From Lachnoclostridium sp. An138 (GTDB lineage Bacteria; Bacillota; Clostridia; Lachnospirales; Lachnospiraceae), in the NCBI RefSeq assembly GCF_002160765.1, contig NZ_NFLF01000021.1, positions 1 through 53,180 of the forward strand: 53,180 nt of DNA, given 5' to 3'. The notes below the pieces were generated by a model that saw only the letters and a list, made by a program, of their open reading frames with translations, searched no databases and was not told the DNA's origin. A program made the position numbers and the translations under genes. Below, in pieces: positions 25,885-33,836 of the stretch. The stretch's first letter is position 1. Each line of letters starts with the position of its first letter.

Positions 25885-27024
25885 ATGAGAAAAAAGAGAT
25901 GGCGTAACAGAAAAGGAGCGGGGCTTCTGGCATTGGCGCTGACGTGTGTCTTGGCGCTTTCAGGTACGGGGGCGCTGGATTCGCAGGCAGCGGATGCGGT
26001 GGATGTGAATAAGAATGACTGCACCCTGACGGTAAATGCGAGTGAGCTGGAGATAGCGTTGGATAAGGATTATGTTAATAAGTATGATGGTTCAGCGCTG
26101 GATGCAAAGCCGGAGGATGTGAAGCTGACAATAGCATTATACCGGGTTGCGGATATTGACGTGAGCGGCAGGTATACAGCATTGTCTTATGTAGAAAATG
26201 AAAAGGTAGTAATGGACGGCAAGGAGCGAGGAACATTTGGTCAGATTGTGTCTGTTGTGAATTCTAATACAACACAGGCAGATTGGCTGGCAATGGCGGA
26301 CGCAGTGTCAGGAGCTGTTGAAAGCGCTCCAGAGGATGCGGCTTTTACTCCAAAGGTTGCTGATAAGGCTAATGGTTATACAGTACTGTTCGAAGGGTTA
26401 AAAACGGGCCTGTATCTGGTAATGCCTCAGCAGGTAGAGACACCTTATTATATGTATAACTTTACACCGTATCTCATTTCTCTGCCGAGCAACTTCTATG
26501 TTCCTGAAAATGAGGAAAGCGATGACAGCTGGGTATATAACGTTGTTTCTTTGCTGAAAATGGAGAGTGAGGCGCGCCAGGGTAAACTGGAGGTAAAGAA
26601 AAACCTGCTGGATATGAACGGAACTCCTGGAAGCAATTCACCTGCTTTCGTGTTTAAGATCACGATTGATCCGCTTAAGGGAGAGATGGAAGAACGTTAT
26701 GAAATGCTGGAGTTTAGTGAAATAGGCACAAAGCCCTTTATAATAGAGGGAATTCCTGCGGGCTCCACAGTAACTGTAGAAGAAGTATATTCTGGAGCCG
26801 GATACGAAACTGCTGATGGGACCAGCAATTTCTGGAAAGGCGTGGTAGGTGCCAATGATTACAGTGATGAGAATGTTTCAGCGATAAGCATCGATTTTAC
26901 GAATCAGTCTGACGGTACTACGACAGGCGGTTCTGGCATTCGGAATCATTTCTTTAAAGATGAGAATGGATCATATCAGTATGACGGGCCTTACGGGTCA
27001 CATGGCGGCAGCCAGTCAGAATAG
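25885..27024 (+). CDS. Secreted pilin-like protein without LPXTG signal
   Basis: 379 residues. Signal peptide about 1-35. The first domain (about 45-205) is organised like the N-terminal domain of shaft pilins. It is followed by WVYNVVSLLK (216-225), which fits the spacing of the pilin motif WxxxVxVYPK with Lys225 in the linkage position. A second domain (about 234-345) resembles the DUF5979/DUF7601 isopeptide-linkage domain (FVFKITIDPL, FIIEGIPAGSTVTVEEVYSG). It ends in a polar tail SHGGSQSE, with no sorting signal or membrane helix. AGGAGGG lies before the ATG. It could be an incorporated subunit that ends a chain, or a secreted linker. Confidence 0.8.
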   Translation: MRKKRWRNRKGAGLLALALTCVLALSGTGALDSQAADAVDVNKNDCTLTVNASELEIALDKDYVNKYDGSALDAKPEDVKLTIALYRVADIDVSGRYTALSYVENEKVVMDGKERGTFGQIVSVVNSNTTQADWLAMADAVSGAVESAPEDAAFTPKVADKANGYTVLFEGLKTGLYLVMPQQVETPYYMYNFTPYLISLPSNFYVPENEESDDSWVYNVVSLLKMESEARQGKLEVKKNLLDMNGTPGSNSPAFVFKITIDPLKGEMEERYEMLEFSEIGTKPFIIEGIPAGSTVTVEEVYSGAGYETADGTSNFWKGVVGANDYSDENVSAISIDFTNQSDGTTTGGSGIRNHFFKDENGSYQYDGPYGSHGGSQSE

Positions 27025-27039
27025 GGAGGTGGATGAGCA

Positions 27040-27636
27040 ATGAAAAACAGCAGAATCGGTAAGACAGCGCTTATAGCAGCTGCGGTTACCCTGACAGCTT
27101 CCCTGTCTGTAGGGAGTGCACTCGCGTACTTCACTACATACTGTACAGCTGAAGGAGCCTACACGATGAATATGGGCTTTCCGGATACAGATCTGGAAGA
27201 GCACGTGGATGAAGAAGGGAAGCATATATGGATTGAAAATACCGGAGAGTATGAGGCATTTGTAAGGGTAAAGGTATTTGCGCCGGAAAACTTAAATGTG
27301 TCTTTCAATCCGTCAAATGGCTGGGAATATCATATGGATGATGATTATTGGTATTATAGCCCTGTATTGCAAGCTGATGGCAAGACTACGGAGCTTCTGG
27401 TAAGCTATACATTCCCGGTTGACGAGGCGCCGAATGATGAGATTGATACCAGACCGGATGAGTTTAATATTGTGGTAATATATGAGAGTGTTCCTGTGCT
27501 TTATAATGAGAATGGAGATGCCGATATGATGCTCAGCTGGAGTAATGTAGCGGCGATTGAAAGTTCTGGCACAGCCACAGACGATGAAACAGAGAATCCG
27601 GATGATACGGATACCGCAGAGCAGGAGGGGGAATAA
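27040..27636 (+). CDS. TasA/camelysin-like protein with SipW-type signal
   Basis: 198 residues. The N-terminus (KTALIAAAVTLTASLSVGSA followed by LAYFTTYCTAEGAY) matches the SipW-dependent signal found in TasA and CalY proteins, where cleavage occurs close to a conserved A-x-F/Y-T/S pattern. The mature part is beta-rich (IWIENTGEYEAFVRVKVFAP) and ends in an acidic Glu/Asp/Thr tail. TasA-type proteins form amyloid-like or globular fibres in biofilm matrix. A SipW-type peptidase is encoded four genes downstream. GGGAGGTGG precedes the ATG. Confidence 0.75.
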   Translation: MKNSRIGKTALIAAAVTLTASLSVGSALAYFTTYCTAEGAYTMNMGFPDTDLEEHVDEEGKHIWIENTGEYEAFVRVKVFAPENLNVSFNPSNGWEYHMDDDYWYYSPVLQADGKTTELLVSYTFPVDEAPNDEIDTRPDEFNIVVIYESVPVLYNENGDADMMLSWSNVAAIESSGTATDDETENPDDTDTAEQEGE

Positions 27637-27639
27637 GCC

Positions 27640-28371
27640 ATGAAAAAGAGAAAAAAGAATTCATTTCCGGTTAAGCCCGCTCTGCTTCTGGGAGCGGCAG
27701 CGCTTCTTCTCCTGAGCAGTACGGTGGGAAGCACAAGAGCGGCGCTGACCTATTACAGTGATAATTATGCGGCACAGATCGAGATGTCCAGCATCGGCGT
27801 GGCGCTGTTGGAGAATAAGGCAGAGGTCAGTGGTCAGAATTATGGGGATAATGCCACCACGACAGGAACACTGCTCAAAAATATGCTTTCGGATGGTGAG
27901 AAATTTACACCGGGCAAACCGTACGATGAGGCGCTTAGCGTAAGGAATACCGGTGATATCGATACTTTTGTCCGGGTAATCATCACAAAAAGCTGGCAGG
28001 ACGCGAAGGGTAAGGATACCACACTTGCGCCATCTCTGATTGATTTTAACATTCTGGAGAATACCGGCTGGGTAGTGGATGACAGCACAGACTATTCCGA
28101 TGAGCGTATCGTCCTTTACTATACGCAGGCTCTTGCTCCGGGAGAGGAGACAGAAGCCCTGTCGGATACGATCCGGATTGAGCCGGAGATTGCGCAGAGC
28201 GTGACGGTCGGCGAGGACGGGAAGTATGAATATGTGTACAACGGCTACAGCTTCCATCTGGAGGCAGAAGTGGACGCCGTGCAGATGCACAATGCCGAGG
28301 ACGCCATCAAGAGCGCCTGGGGCGTGGATGTAACCGTTTCGGATGATGGCAGAGCCATTACTTTAAACTAG
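27640..28371 (+). CDS. Second TasA/camelysin-like protein with SipW-type signal
   Basis: 243 residues, starting 3 bp after the previous gene. The signal (PALLLGAAALLLLSSTVGST then RAALTYYSDNYAAQIEM) again has the SipW-type layout. The mature domain contains the TasA-like segment LSVRNTGDIDTFVRVIITKS and RIVLYYTQALAPGEET, a beta-sandwich that recurs in the family. It has no membrane anchor. Two adjacent family members are usual in SipW loci, one often acting as the major fibre and one as anchor or cap. The roles here are not known. Confidence 0.75.
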   Translation: MKKRKKNSFPVKPALLLGAAALLLLSSTVGSTRAALTYYSDNYAAQIEMSSIGVALLENKAEVSGQNYGDNATTTGTLLKNMLSDGEKFTPGKPYDEALSVRNTGDIDTFVRVIITKSWQDAKGKDTTLAPSLIDFNILENTGWVVDDSTDYSDERIVLYYTQALAPGEETEALSDTIRIEPEIAQSVTVGEDGKYEYVYNGYSFHLEAEVDAVQMHNAEDAIKSAWGVDVTVSDDGRAITLN

Positions 28372-28381
28372 GAGGTGCAGG

Positions 28382-29149
28382 ATGAAGAAGAAATTTTTGT
28401 GCCTCGTGATGGGGCTTGTAATGGCTGCGGGCATGTCTACGACAGCCTTTGCGCAGGATTATCAGGGAGCGTCCGACTGGACGGCGGAATTTAACGGGAA
28501 CGACATCGTTACGAACTTTGCCAGCAGCAATGTGGCAGACTCCATGACGCAGGTTCTTCCGGGTGACAGCATTGAGCTGTATGTTACCATAAAGAATTCG
28601 GACAGTACAGAGACAGACTGGTATATGACCAACGAGGTGATCAGAACGCTGGAAGATACGCAGGCTTCGGCGTCTGGCGGAGCTTATGAGTACCGCCTGA
28701 CCTATACAGACAGCAATGGCGTGTCCACTGACCTGTACAGCAGCGATACGGTCGGCGGAGAGGAAGCGGCAGGCGGAGAAGAAGGTCTTCATGAGATCGC
28801 CAATACTCCGGGCGAGTATTTCTATCTGGAGCGGCTTCAGCAGGGAGAGACAGGACGCGTCACCCTTTGGATGCGCGTAGACGGCGAGACGCAGGGTAAT
28901 GGTTATCAGGAGACTCTGGCGCACCTGCAGATGAATTTCGCTGTAGAAGAAGTGCCGGAAGCACAGGTTCGTACAGAGGTCAATCACAGGGTAAACACCG
29001 TGAGCGGCGGTACAAGAGTGGTAACGACGGTTCAGACAGGTGATACGACTCCGCTGATGATCTGGAGCGCGGTAGCTCTGGGATGCGGTGTGATTCTTCT
29101 GATTGTCGGCATCAATGCCTGGAAGAGAAACAGAGAGAAAGGGGAGTAG
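28382..29149 (+). CDS. Surface protein with TasA-like domain and VQTGD-type anchor
   Basis: 255 residues. Standard signal peptide (about 1-24, cleavage near AFAQ). The extracellular domain has MTQVLPGDSIELYVTIKNSD and EYFYLERLQQGETGRVTLWM, a pattern like that of the TasA-like neighbours. The C-terminus has VQTGDTTPLMIWSAVALGCG, a membrane helix and KRNREKGE. TGD shortly before a hydrophobic helix and basic tail looks like a non-canonical sortase signal; alternatively the protein stays membrane-anchored. AGGAGG precedes the ATG. It probably tethers the fibre formed by the two preceding proteins. Confidence 0.72.
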   Translation: MKKKFLCLVMGLVMAAGMSTTAFAQDYQGASDWTAEFNGNDIVTNFASSNVADSMTQVLPGDSIELYVTIKNSDSTETDWYMTNEVIRTLEDTQASASGGAYEYRLTYTDSNGVSTDLYSSDTVGGEEAAGGEEGLHEIANTPGEYFYLERLQQGETGRVTLWMRVDGETQGNGYQETLAHLQMNFAVEEVPEAQVRTEVNHRVNTVSGGTRVVTTVQTGDTTPLMIWSAVALGCGVILLIVGINAWKRNREKGE

Positions 29150-29155
29150 TGCAAA

Positions 29156-30145
29156 ATGAAGAGATGGAAGAAAGCGCTGGTCTCCCTTCTGACGGGATGC
29201 CTGGTATGCGGTATGATTCCGGTAAACGCGAAAGCAGCTGAGACACAGCCGCAGGAAGATGGATATGGATATACAATTACTTTATCAGCAGGAAATAAGG
29301 GGCTGATTGACGGTCAGTCGAAGATCGTTATGAAAGACCAGAAGCTGAACAGTGTAGTGAATTTTCAGCAGAATCTTCAGGACGTAGAGATATCGGATGA
29401 CCGCTATTATGTAAAGGGCGTCCGTCTGAGCGGACGGGACAACGAGACAGCGGAAAATATCGTCTCTCCTGTATTTACGATAACTGGCGATGCAGATTAT
29501 GTAATCGCTTATGGAGTGATAGGTGATCAGGTGGCTTACACCGTCCAGTATCAGGACGCGGACGGCAACACATTGGCGCCCAGCCAGACCTTCTACGGAA
29601 ATGTAGGCGACAAGCCGATTGTAGCATATCAGTATATCGACGGCTATGTTCCTCAGAGCCTGGCTCTGACCAAGACATTAAGCGCCAACGAGGCTGAGAA
29701 TATCTTCACTTTCGTGTACACGCCGGGAGATCCCGGAGATATCGTGAATACTGTAACGGATACGACGACGGTAACCGGTGATCCTACCATTGTGACGGTA
29801 GTAGTTCCGGGCGCAGGTACCGGCGGAGGAGCAGCTGCAGGCGGCGGAGCTGGCGCGGGAGCCGGAGCAGGCGGCGCTGCGGATGAAGGAGCGGCTGCAG
29901 GCGGCGATGAGACTACAACCATAGAGGAAGATCAGACGCCGCAGGGAACTCAGGATATCCAGGATCTGGATGAGGAAGAGACGCCTCTGGGAGATCTGGA
30001 GATTGAAGAGGAAGAGACAGCCAAAGGTCTTCCTCTGGCGGCCAGCGTCGGTATTGGAGCTGTAGCTGCTGTTGTACTGATTTGCCTGGTAGTATGGCTG
30101 ATCAAGGGAAGAAAATCCGGAGACGGCGGAGCAGCTGAAGAGTAA
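29156..30145 (+). CDS. MucBP-like surface protein with membrane anchor
   Basis: 329 residues. Signal peptide about 1-27. A first domain (about 35-120) is followed by a MucBP-like repeat (about 125-190: YTVQYQDADGNTLAPSQTFY, then YIDGYVPQSLALTKTLS). Next comes a Gly/Ala-rich low-complexity hinge (about 218-252), an acidic stretch with two copies of E-T-P-x-G (TPQGTQ, TPLGDL), and a membrane helix at about 300-320 with GRKSGDGG. No canonical LPXTG is seen. MucBP domains bind mucin in lactobacilli, so an adhesive role is plausible. It lies 6 bp after the previous gene. Confidence 0.7.
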   Translation: MKRWKKALVSLLTGCLVCGMIPVNAKAAETQPQEDGYGYTITLSAGNKGLIDGQSKIVMKDQKLNSVVNFQQNLQDVEISDDRYYVKGVRLSGRDNETAENIVSPVFTITGDADYVIAYGVIGDQVAYTVQYQDADGNTLAPSQTFYGNVGDKPIVAYQYIDGYVPQSLALTKTLSANEAENIFTFVYTPGDPGDIVNTVTDTTTVTGDPTIVTVVVPGAGTGGGAAAGGGAGAGAGAGGAADEGAAAGGDETTTIEEDQTPQGTQDIQDLDEEETPLGDLEIEEEETAKGLPLAASVGIGAVAAVVLICLVVWLIKGRKSGDGGAAEE

Positions 30146-30168
30146 GACACGGAAAGGTTGACAGTTTT

Positions 30169-30723
30169 TTGAAGAAAAGGAAACGCAGACCCGCGGTATT
30201 GCTGTGCAATGCCGCGGGCACAGCTGTATTAGTGCTGCTGATTCTGGCATGTCTGCCATTGACGCTTCCCCGTCTGGCCGGGTACCGTCTGTATACAGTG
30301 GTGAGCGGCAGTATGGAGCCGGAAATCCCGGTGGGAAGTCTTGTGATGGTTCATGACGCAGAACCGGCAGATATTGTGGAGGGAGATATCATTGCCTTTT
30401 ATGGGGCGGTCGACTCGGCGGCGGTCATTACGCACCGAGTGGTGGGAAACAGCCCGGCTATGGGTGAGTTCATAACCAAGGGCGACGCCAATGAAGAACG
30501 GGATGTGAACCCTGTGGATTACAATGAGTTCATAGGAAAAGTGGAGCATGTAGTTCCCGGAGCAGGCGGAATCGCCGAGGCAATGACAGGACCTGCGGGC
30601 AGAAGAGCCGCAGGCTGTTTGATTGTCCTGGCGGCGGGTTTCCTGGTGCTGGGTTCTGTACTTGAGCATACAGGAAAAAGGAAAAAAAGGAAAAGCGGCG
30701 AACGGCAGAGTGAGCCGCGGTGA
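30169..30723 (+). CDS. SipW-type signal peptidase I
   Basis: 184 residues starting at TTG (30169); AAAGG at about 30152 and no better start supports this. Membrane helix at about 14-33, then VVSGSMEPEIPVGSLVMV with the catalytic Ser, and VITHRVVGN with His in the place where Lys is found in ordinary bacterial signal peptidases. TKGDANEERD is the third conserved box. A C-terminal membrane helix follows. Ser-His peptidases of this archaeal/eukaryotic type process TasA-like substrates in Bacillus. Here it ends the operon that encodes two such substrates, a strong context match. A strong terminator follows. Confidence 0.9.
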   Translation: MKKRKRRPAVLLCNAAGTAVLVLLILACLPLTLPRLAGYRLYTVVSGSMEPEIPVGSLVMVHDAEPADIVEGDIIAFYGAVDSAAVITHRVVGNSPAMGEFITKGDANEERDVNPVDYNEFIGKVEHVVPGAGGIAEAMTGPAGRRAAGCLIVLAAGFLVLGSVLEHTGKRKKRKSGERQSEPR

Positions 30724-30771
30724 TTTGGGGAATTATTTTTTGATTGCAGAGTTTCTTATATGATCTAAAAG

Positions 30772-30814
30772 AATCAAGGGCTGAAAGCTTCAGGATAGCT
30801 TTCAGCCCTTGATT
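30772..30814. terminator. Strong hairpin terminating the pilus/fibre operon
   Basis: Perfect 18-bp arms: AATCAAGGGCTGAAAGCT (30772-30789) and its exact complement (30797-30814), with a 7-base loop. It lies between the signal peptidase gene and the convergent minus-strand gene ending at 30951, and probably serves both. The gap otherwise contains nothing recognisable. Confidence 0.85.
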
Positions 30815-30950
30815 AATGATGACTTCTTTCTTGCTTATTCGCAGTTTTTCCAAATTTCCAGACCACAGCGGTTAAGAAATCCCATCCGTATTCAGACGAT
30901 TTACCCTATTGCTTAGTTGTGTACCTTGCTGCCTGCCGTAAGAGATACAT

Positions 30951-31688
30951 TTATGTATGTGACAGAGAGAGCACTCGATAGTTGCCGTTTTTATCCGGTA
31001 TCTGAATCAAAATCGGTTCTTCCGGAACGGCGAATGCGATACAGCCGCTGATTTCATCACACCAGGCCGGAGATACAGGCTCCTCTGTGGCGGAGGTACG
31101 GGCTGAAATGGAATTGTAATCCACACCTACCCCATCTCCGTCGCTGACATAGATCAGGATCAGGTTATCCTGTCTTTCATGGGAGACGATTACAGGCGCT
31201 TCCGAATCGATGCCCGTGATTTCCATACCGTGGGAAGTGTGCATTCCGGTCACGGAGTAGATATCAAGTAGGAGGTAGCCGTTCTCTTCTACCATGACCT
31301 GATACTGCTGGTAGCCGCTGGACTCCACAGAAAGACTCCGTTCGTTGATCTGCGCTGTCACATCCTGTACCGGAATCAGGGTATCTACCTGAAAGGATAT
31401 CTGCACGGAAGAGGAATCTGTGGCCGGAGCGGCCGACACATGGGAGACTGAAGCGGGTACCACGGTACCGGGAGCCAGAAGAACAATAAGCAGGACTGCG
31501 CAGGCTGCTGCTGCGGCACGTTTCACTGCGTAGCGTCTGACTGCGATACGACGGTATTTTCTCTTTCTGCGGCCGGAGCCGGTCTCATATTCCAGATGGA
31601 GATCATCCAGAATATGGTTCAGCAGGCGGTCAGCCTGTTCGGGTGCAAGTTGTCTGTCTGAAGATGTCTGGTCCTGGATGCGCTTCAT
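30951..31688 (-). CDS. Single-pass membrane protein, candidate anti-sigma factor
   Basis: 245 residues. A cytoplasmic N-terminal part of about 55 residues (QLAPEQADRLLNHILDDLHL, then a very basic RRKRKYRR run) precedes one membrane helix (about 58-78) and an extracytoplasmic domain rich in beta-type sequence (QISFQVDTLIPVQDVTAQIN). This topology matches regulators such as transmembrane anti-sigma factors, but I see no canonical zinc anti-sigma motif. It closes the fibre locus whose first gene is a sigma factor, on the same strand as that gene. Hence the proposal is inference from context. AAAGGAG precedes the ATG and a SigA-type promoter lies upstream. Confidence 0.6.
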   Translation of the reverse strand: MKRIQDQTSSDRQLAPEQADRLLNHILDDLHLEYETGSGRRKRKYRRIAVRRYAVKRAAAAACAVLLIVLLAPGTVVPASVSHVSAAPATDSSSVQISFQVDTLIPVQDVTAQINERSLSVESSGYQQYQVMVEENGYLLLDIYSVTGMHTSHGMEITGIDSEAPVIVSHERQDNLILIYVSDGDGVGVDYNSISARTSATEEPVSPAWCDEISGCIAFAVPEEPILIQIPDKNGNYRVLSLSHT

Positions 31689-31720
31689 TCTGCCAGCTCC
31701 TTTCTGTCAAATGTGACCTT

Positions 31721-31749
31721 ATTATATACGAGAAAACAGTATTTTGCAA
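31721..31749 (-). promoter_or_regulatory. SigA-type promoter of the candidate anti-sigma gene
   Basis: On the minus strand, TTGCAA (31749-31744) is followed after exactly 17 bases by TATAAT (31726-31721), about 33 bp before the ATG at 31688. Constitutive expression of an anti-sigma factor would be expected if the alternative sigma factor is kept silent by default. Confidence 0.75.
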
Positions 31750-31908
31750 ATTATTATGTATAATAAACGGAAAATAATGCGTATAATTTCTCTATATAAA
31801 AAAGGACGGTAAAAAAACGGAGAACGGCTCAGGATCATACACATTTTATTATAGGAAACTGCAAAAAAAGCTGAAAATCAGGGGTAAAGCTGAGATCCGG
31901 AGGGAAAT

Positions 31909-32571
31909 TTACCCTGCCGGAAGTAATTTTTTCGTGACCCATTTCACCGGTTTCTGGCATTGTCTCGTCACCAGGCCTACGCAGACGGCTGCTGCGACAG
32001 TTCCCTCCCGGATGCCTTCCAGCCCTCCCAGGAAGAGGAGGGACGTGAGGATGGAGATACATACGAGCGTGACATCGAAGGCAATTTTTACAGTGCTGAA
32101 TTTTACGGGAAAGACCTGGCATATGGCAAGCACTACACCCTCGCCGGCAGTGGTGACAAGACCTGCGGCTACTTCGAGACTGACGCCCAGTCCTACGAGA
32201 AGGATGCCGATGACGCAGAGAAGCCACTGCTGAAAATAGTCTGCGAAAGTAATTCCCTGAATCAGCGCTCCGCCGGCGTCGATCAGCAGTCCGAATACAA
32301 TTACGGCGGGAAACTGCAGAAGCTGAAACCACTGATATCTGTTCCTCAGAATGGGAATCTGAATCAGCACGAAAAAGGTGTTGACGATTATGGTGGTTGT
32401 GCCGACGGACAGGCCGGAGATACGGCTGGTGACATAGGGAAAGCTGGAAATCGGCGAAGTGCCCAGGGAGGCTGTGATGGAAAATGCTACGCCGAGGGCC
32501 ATGACAGCCAGTCCAAGGCACAGAAGCACACACCGGGCAGGTAATTGTTTGAGAGTAAGCTGATGTTTCAT
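31909..32571 (-). CDS. YczE/YitT-like integral membrane protein
   Basis: 220 residues with about five membrane segments. It begins ARCVLLCLGLAVMALGVAFS, then ITASLGTSPISSFPYVTSRI and GLSVGTTTIIVNTFFVLIQI, the pattern of the YczE/YyaS/YitT (DUF6198) family. This is a transporter-like membrane family of unknown substrate. Its start overlaps the stop of the upstream MarR gene by 4 bp, so it is very likely co-regulated by it and may export or sense the compound the regulator binds. Confidence 0.85.
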   Translation of the reverse strand: MKHQLTLKQLPARCVLLCLGLAVMALGVAFSITASLGTSPISSFPYVTSRISGLSVGTTTIIVNTFFVLIQIPILRNRYQWFQLLQFPAVIVFGLLIDAGGALIQGITFADYFQQWLLCVIGILLVGLGVSLEVAAGLVTTAGEGVVLAICQVFPVKFSTVKIAFDVTLVCISILTSLLFLGGLEGIREGTVAAAVCVGLVTRQCQKPVKWVTKKLLPAG

Positions 32572-33008
32572 TTTGCGGTCTTCCTTTCGTAGTTGTTGTC
32601 TGACAGAACCAGGGAAATCTTTTTCAGGGACTGCTTCAGCTGTTCCAGTTCTTCTGCTGTCAGCGCGGAAGCAGCCAGCTCATCTGTCTTATCAAAGACG
32701 GCCTGCATATTTTCGGCAGCCTGCATTCCTTTTTCTGTGAGGGATACGTAGAGAGAACGGCGGTTGCCTTTACGCTGTCTGCGGTGAATCAGTTCTGCTT
32801 CTTCCATGCGCATGAGAATACTGCCCGCAGTCGCCTGCTCGATTTCGCAATGTTCTGCTATGGTCTTCTGGTCCGCCTCCTGGGCTTCCCGGAGAAATTC
32901 CAGAATTTTAGGCTGGCCGGAGGTAAGCCCCATCTGGCTGGCTTCCCGCATAATGCCCCGGGAAACGATAGAGTTGGTTTTCATAAGAAGATAATGAAGT
33001 GATTCCAT
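32568..33008 (-). CDS. MarR family transcriptional regulator
   Basis: 146 residues. The winged-helix core is visible: REASQMGLTSGQPKILEFLR, then DQKTIAEHCEIEQATAGSIL (recognition helix) and RMEEAELIHRRQRKGNRRSL (wing), followed by YVSLTEKG. MarR dimers normally bind near their own promoter and release DNA on binding a small phenolic or antibiotic-like ligand. The ribosome binding site is GAAAGGATGG. It forms a two-gene operon with the YczE-like gene. Its promoter region carries a striking three-copy repeat downstream of a consensus promoter. Confidence 0.93.
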   Translation of the reverse strand: MESLHYLLMKTNSIVSRGIMREASQMGLTSGQPKILEFLREAQEADQKTIAEHCEIEQATAGSILMRMEEAELIHRRQRKGNRRSLYVSLTEKGMQAAENMQAVFDKTDELAASALTAEELEQLKQSLKKISLVLSDNNYERKTAK

Positions 33009-33042
33009 GAAACTTCCATCCTTTCATATCAAGAAATAACTA

Positions 33043-33122
33043 TATTATAAGAATTAATATTATAAGAATTGATATTATAATGATTCTCACTGTATTATAA
33101 AAAGCGTCTTCTGTTTTGTCAA
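33043..33122 (-). promoter_or_regulatory. Consensus promoter plus TATTATAA repeat array for marR operon
   Basis: On the minus strand, TTGACA (33122-33117) and TATAAT (33099-33094) are separated by 17 bases, a perfect SigA promoter. Between the start site and the gene, TATTATAA recurs at 33043, 33058 and 33073 (plus-strand positions), with a 15-bp period and the linker GAATT. The -10 itself is part of a fourth copy at 33093. Direct-repeat operators are less usual for MarR than dyads, but the position downstream of the promoter suits autorepression. Confidence 0.85.
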
Positions 33123-33270
33123 GAACGCCATGGACAGGCGCGGGAAGAATCGGGAGGACGGAAACTGAAGTTCACAGAATAAACATGGAACAGACACAGA
33201 ACAAACAAAGAATGGTCACAATGGTCCGCTATAATGTGAGACATTACAGGAAAGAAGGAGCATGATATCA

Positions 33271-33564
33271 ATGAAGAAATTTATGAAGATAATTGCCATA
33301 ATGTGTGTTGCGACGCTGGTTTTTACTGCGCTTGCCGGCTGCGGAGGAGACGAAGACACTACGTCGGATACTGCGGCTGACAGCAGCTACAGCACCGATA
33401 CGACAGACGATACGGAGACGACGGATACTTCTGCCTCTGATACAGAGGAAGATACTTCAGACAGTACCTATAGCACAGACAGCACAGAAGACAGTACAGA
33501 AGACAGTACATACAGCACAGACAGTACAGATTCCAGTACAGAAGACAGTTCCAGCACGTACTGA
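33271..33564 (+). CDS. Small Ser/Thr/Asp-rich lipoprotein
   Basis: 97 residues from the ATG at 33271; the ATG at 33262 is too close to GAAGGAG. The signal peptide ends in a lipobox (LAGCG). The mature part is low complexity, almost entirely Ser, Thr, Asp, Glu and Tyr, with repeats such as STDSTEDSTEDSTYSTDSTD. This is a spacer-like, acidic surface peptide, and I recognise no function. A TATAAT at 33230-33235 and a TAATGT-GAG-ACATTA dyad at 33232-33246 lie just upstream, suggesting a controlled promoter. Confidence 0.75.
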   Translation: MKKFMKIIAIMCVATLVFTALAGCGGDEDTTSDTAADSSYSTDTTDDTETTDTSASDTEEDTSDSTYSTDSTEDSTEDSTYSTDSTDSSTEDSSSTY

Positions 33565-33701
33565 TGGATGTGACGGACCTGGAGCCAGGTGCGTAGATTC
33601 TATTCAGTTTATATTTATATAATATCGGATTCATATCAGCCGGGATGCGGAAAGAAATCTGCAGACCGGCTGAAAAAATTAGAAAACTTGTGAAAAAGTG
33701 C

Positions 33702-33730
33702 TTGCATTCTAACAGATTCTATGATATAGT
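33702..33730 (+). promoter_or_regulatory. Promoter of tRNA-Glu
   Basis: TTGCAT (33702-33707), a 17-base spacer and TATAGT (33725-33730), 29 bp before the mature tRNA 5-prime end. Confidence 0.75.
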
Positions 33731-33759
33731 AATCAAGCTGGCAGTGCGCCAGAGGAAAT

Positions 33760-33831
33760 GGTCGATTGGTCAAGCGGTTAAGACGCCGCCCTCTCACGGC
33801 GGAAACAGGGGTTCGATTCCCCTATCGACTG
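33760..33831 (+). tRNA. tRNA-Glu (CTC anticodon)
   Basis: 72 bases. The acceptor stem GGTCGAT pairs with ATCGACT (first pair G-U), with discriminator G. The anticodon stem CCGCC/GGCGG encloses the loop CTCTCAC, whose central triplet is CTC (reads GAG). The T arm is AGGGG/CCCCT around TTCGATT. CCA is not encoded and must be added. A terminator follows 5 bp later, so it is a single-tRNA unit. Confidence 0.96.
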
Positions 33832-33836
33832 CTTTG

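Noticed and set aside
24822-26024. Long antisense open frame across the sortase and pilin genes
   Set aside because: No recognisable family, no start signal, and opposite strongly supported genes with catalytic residues.
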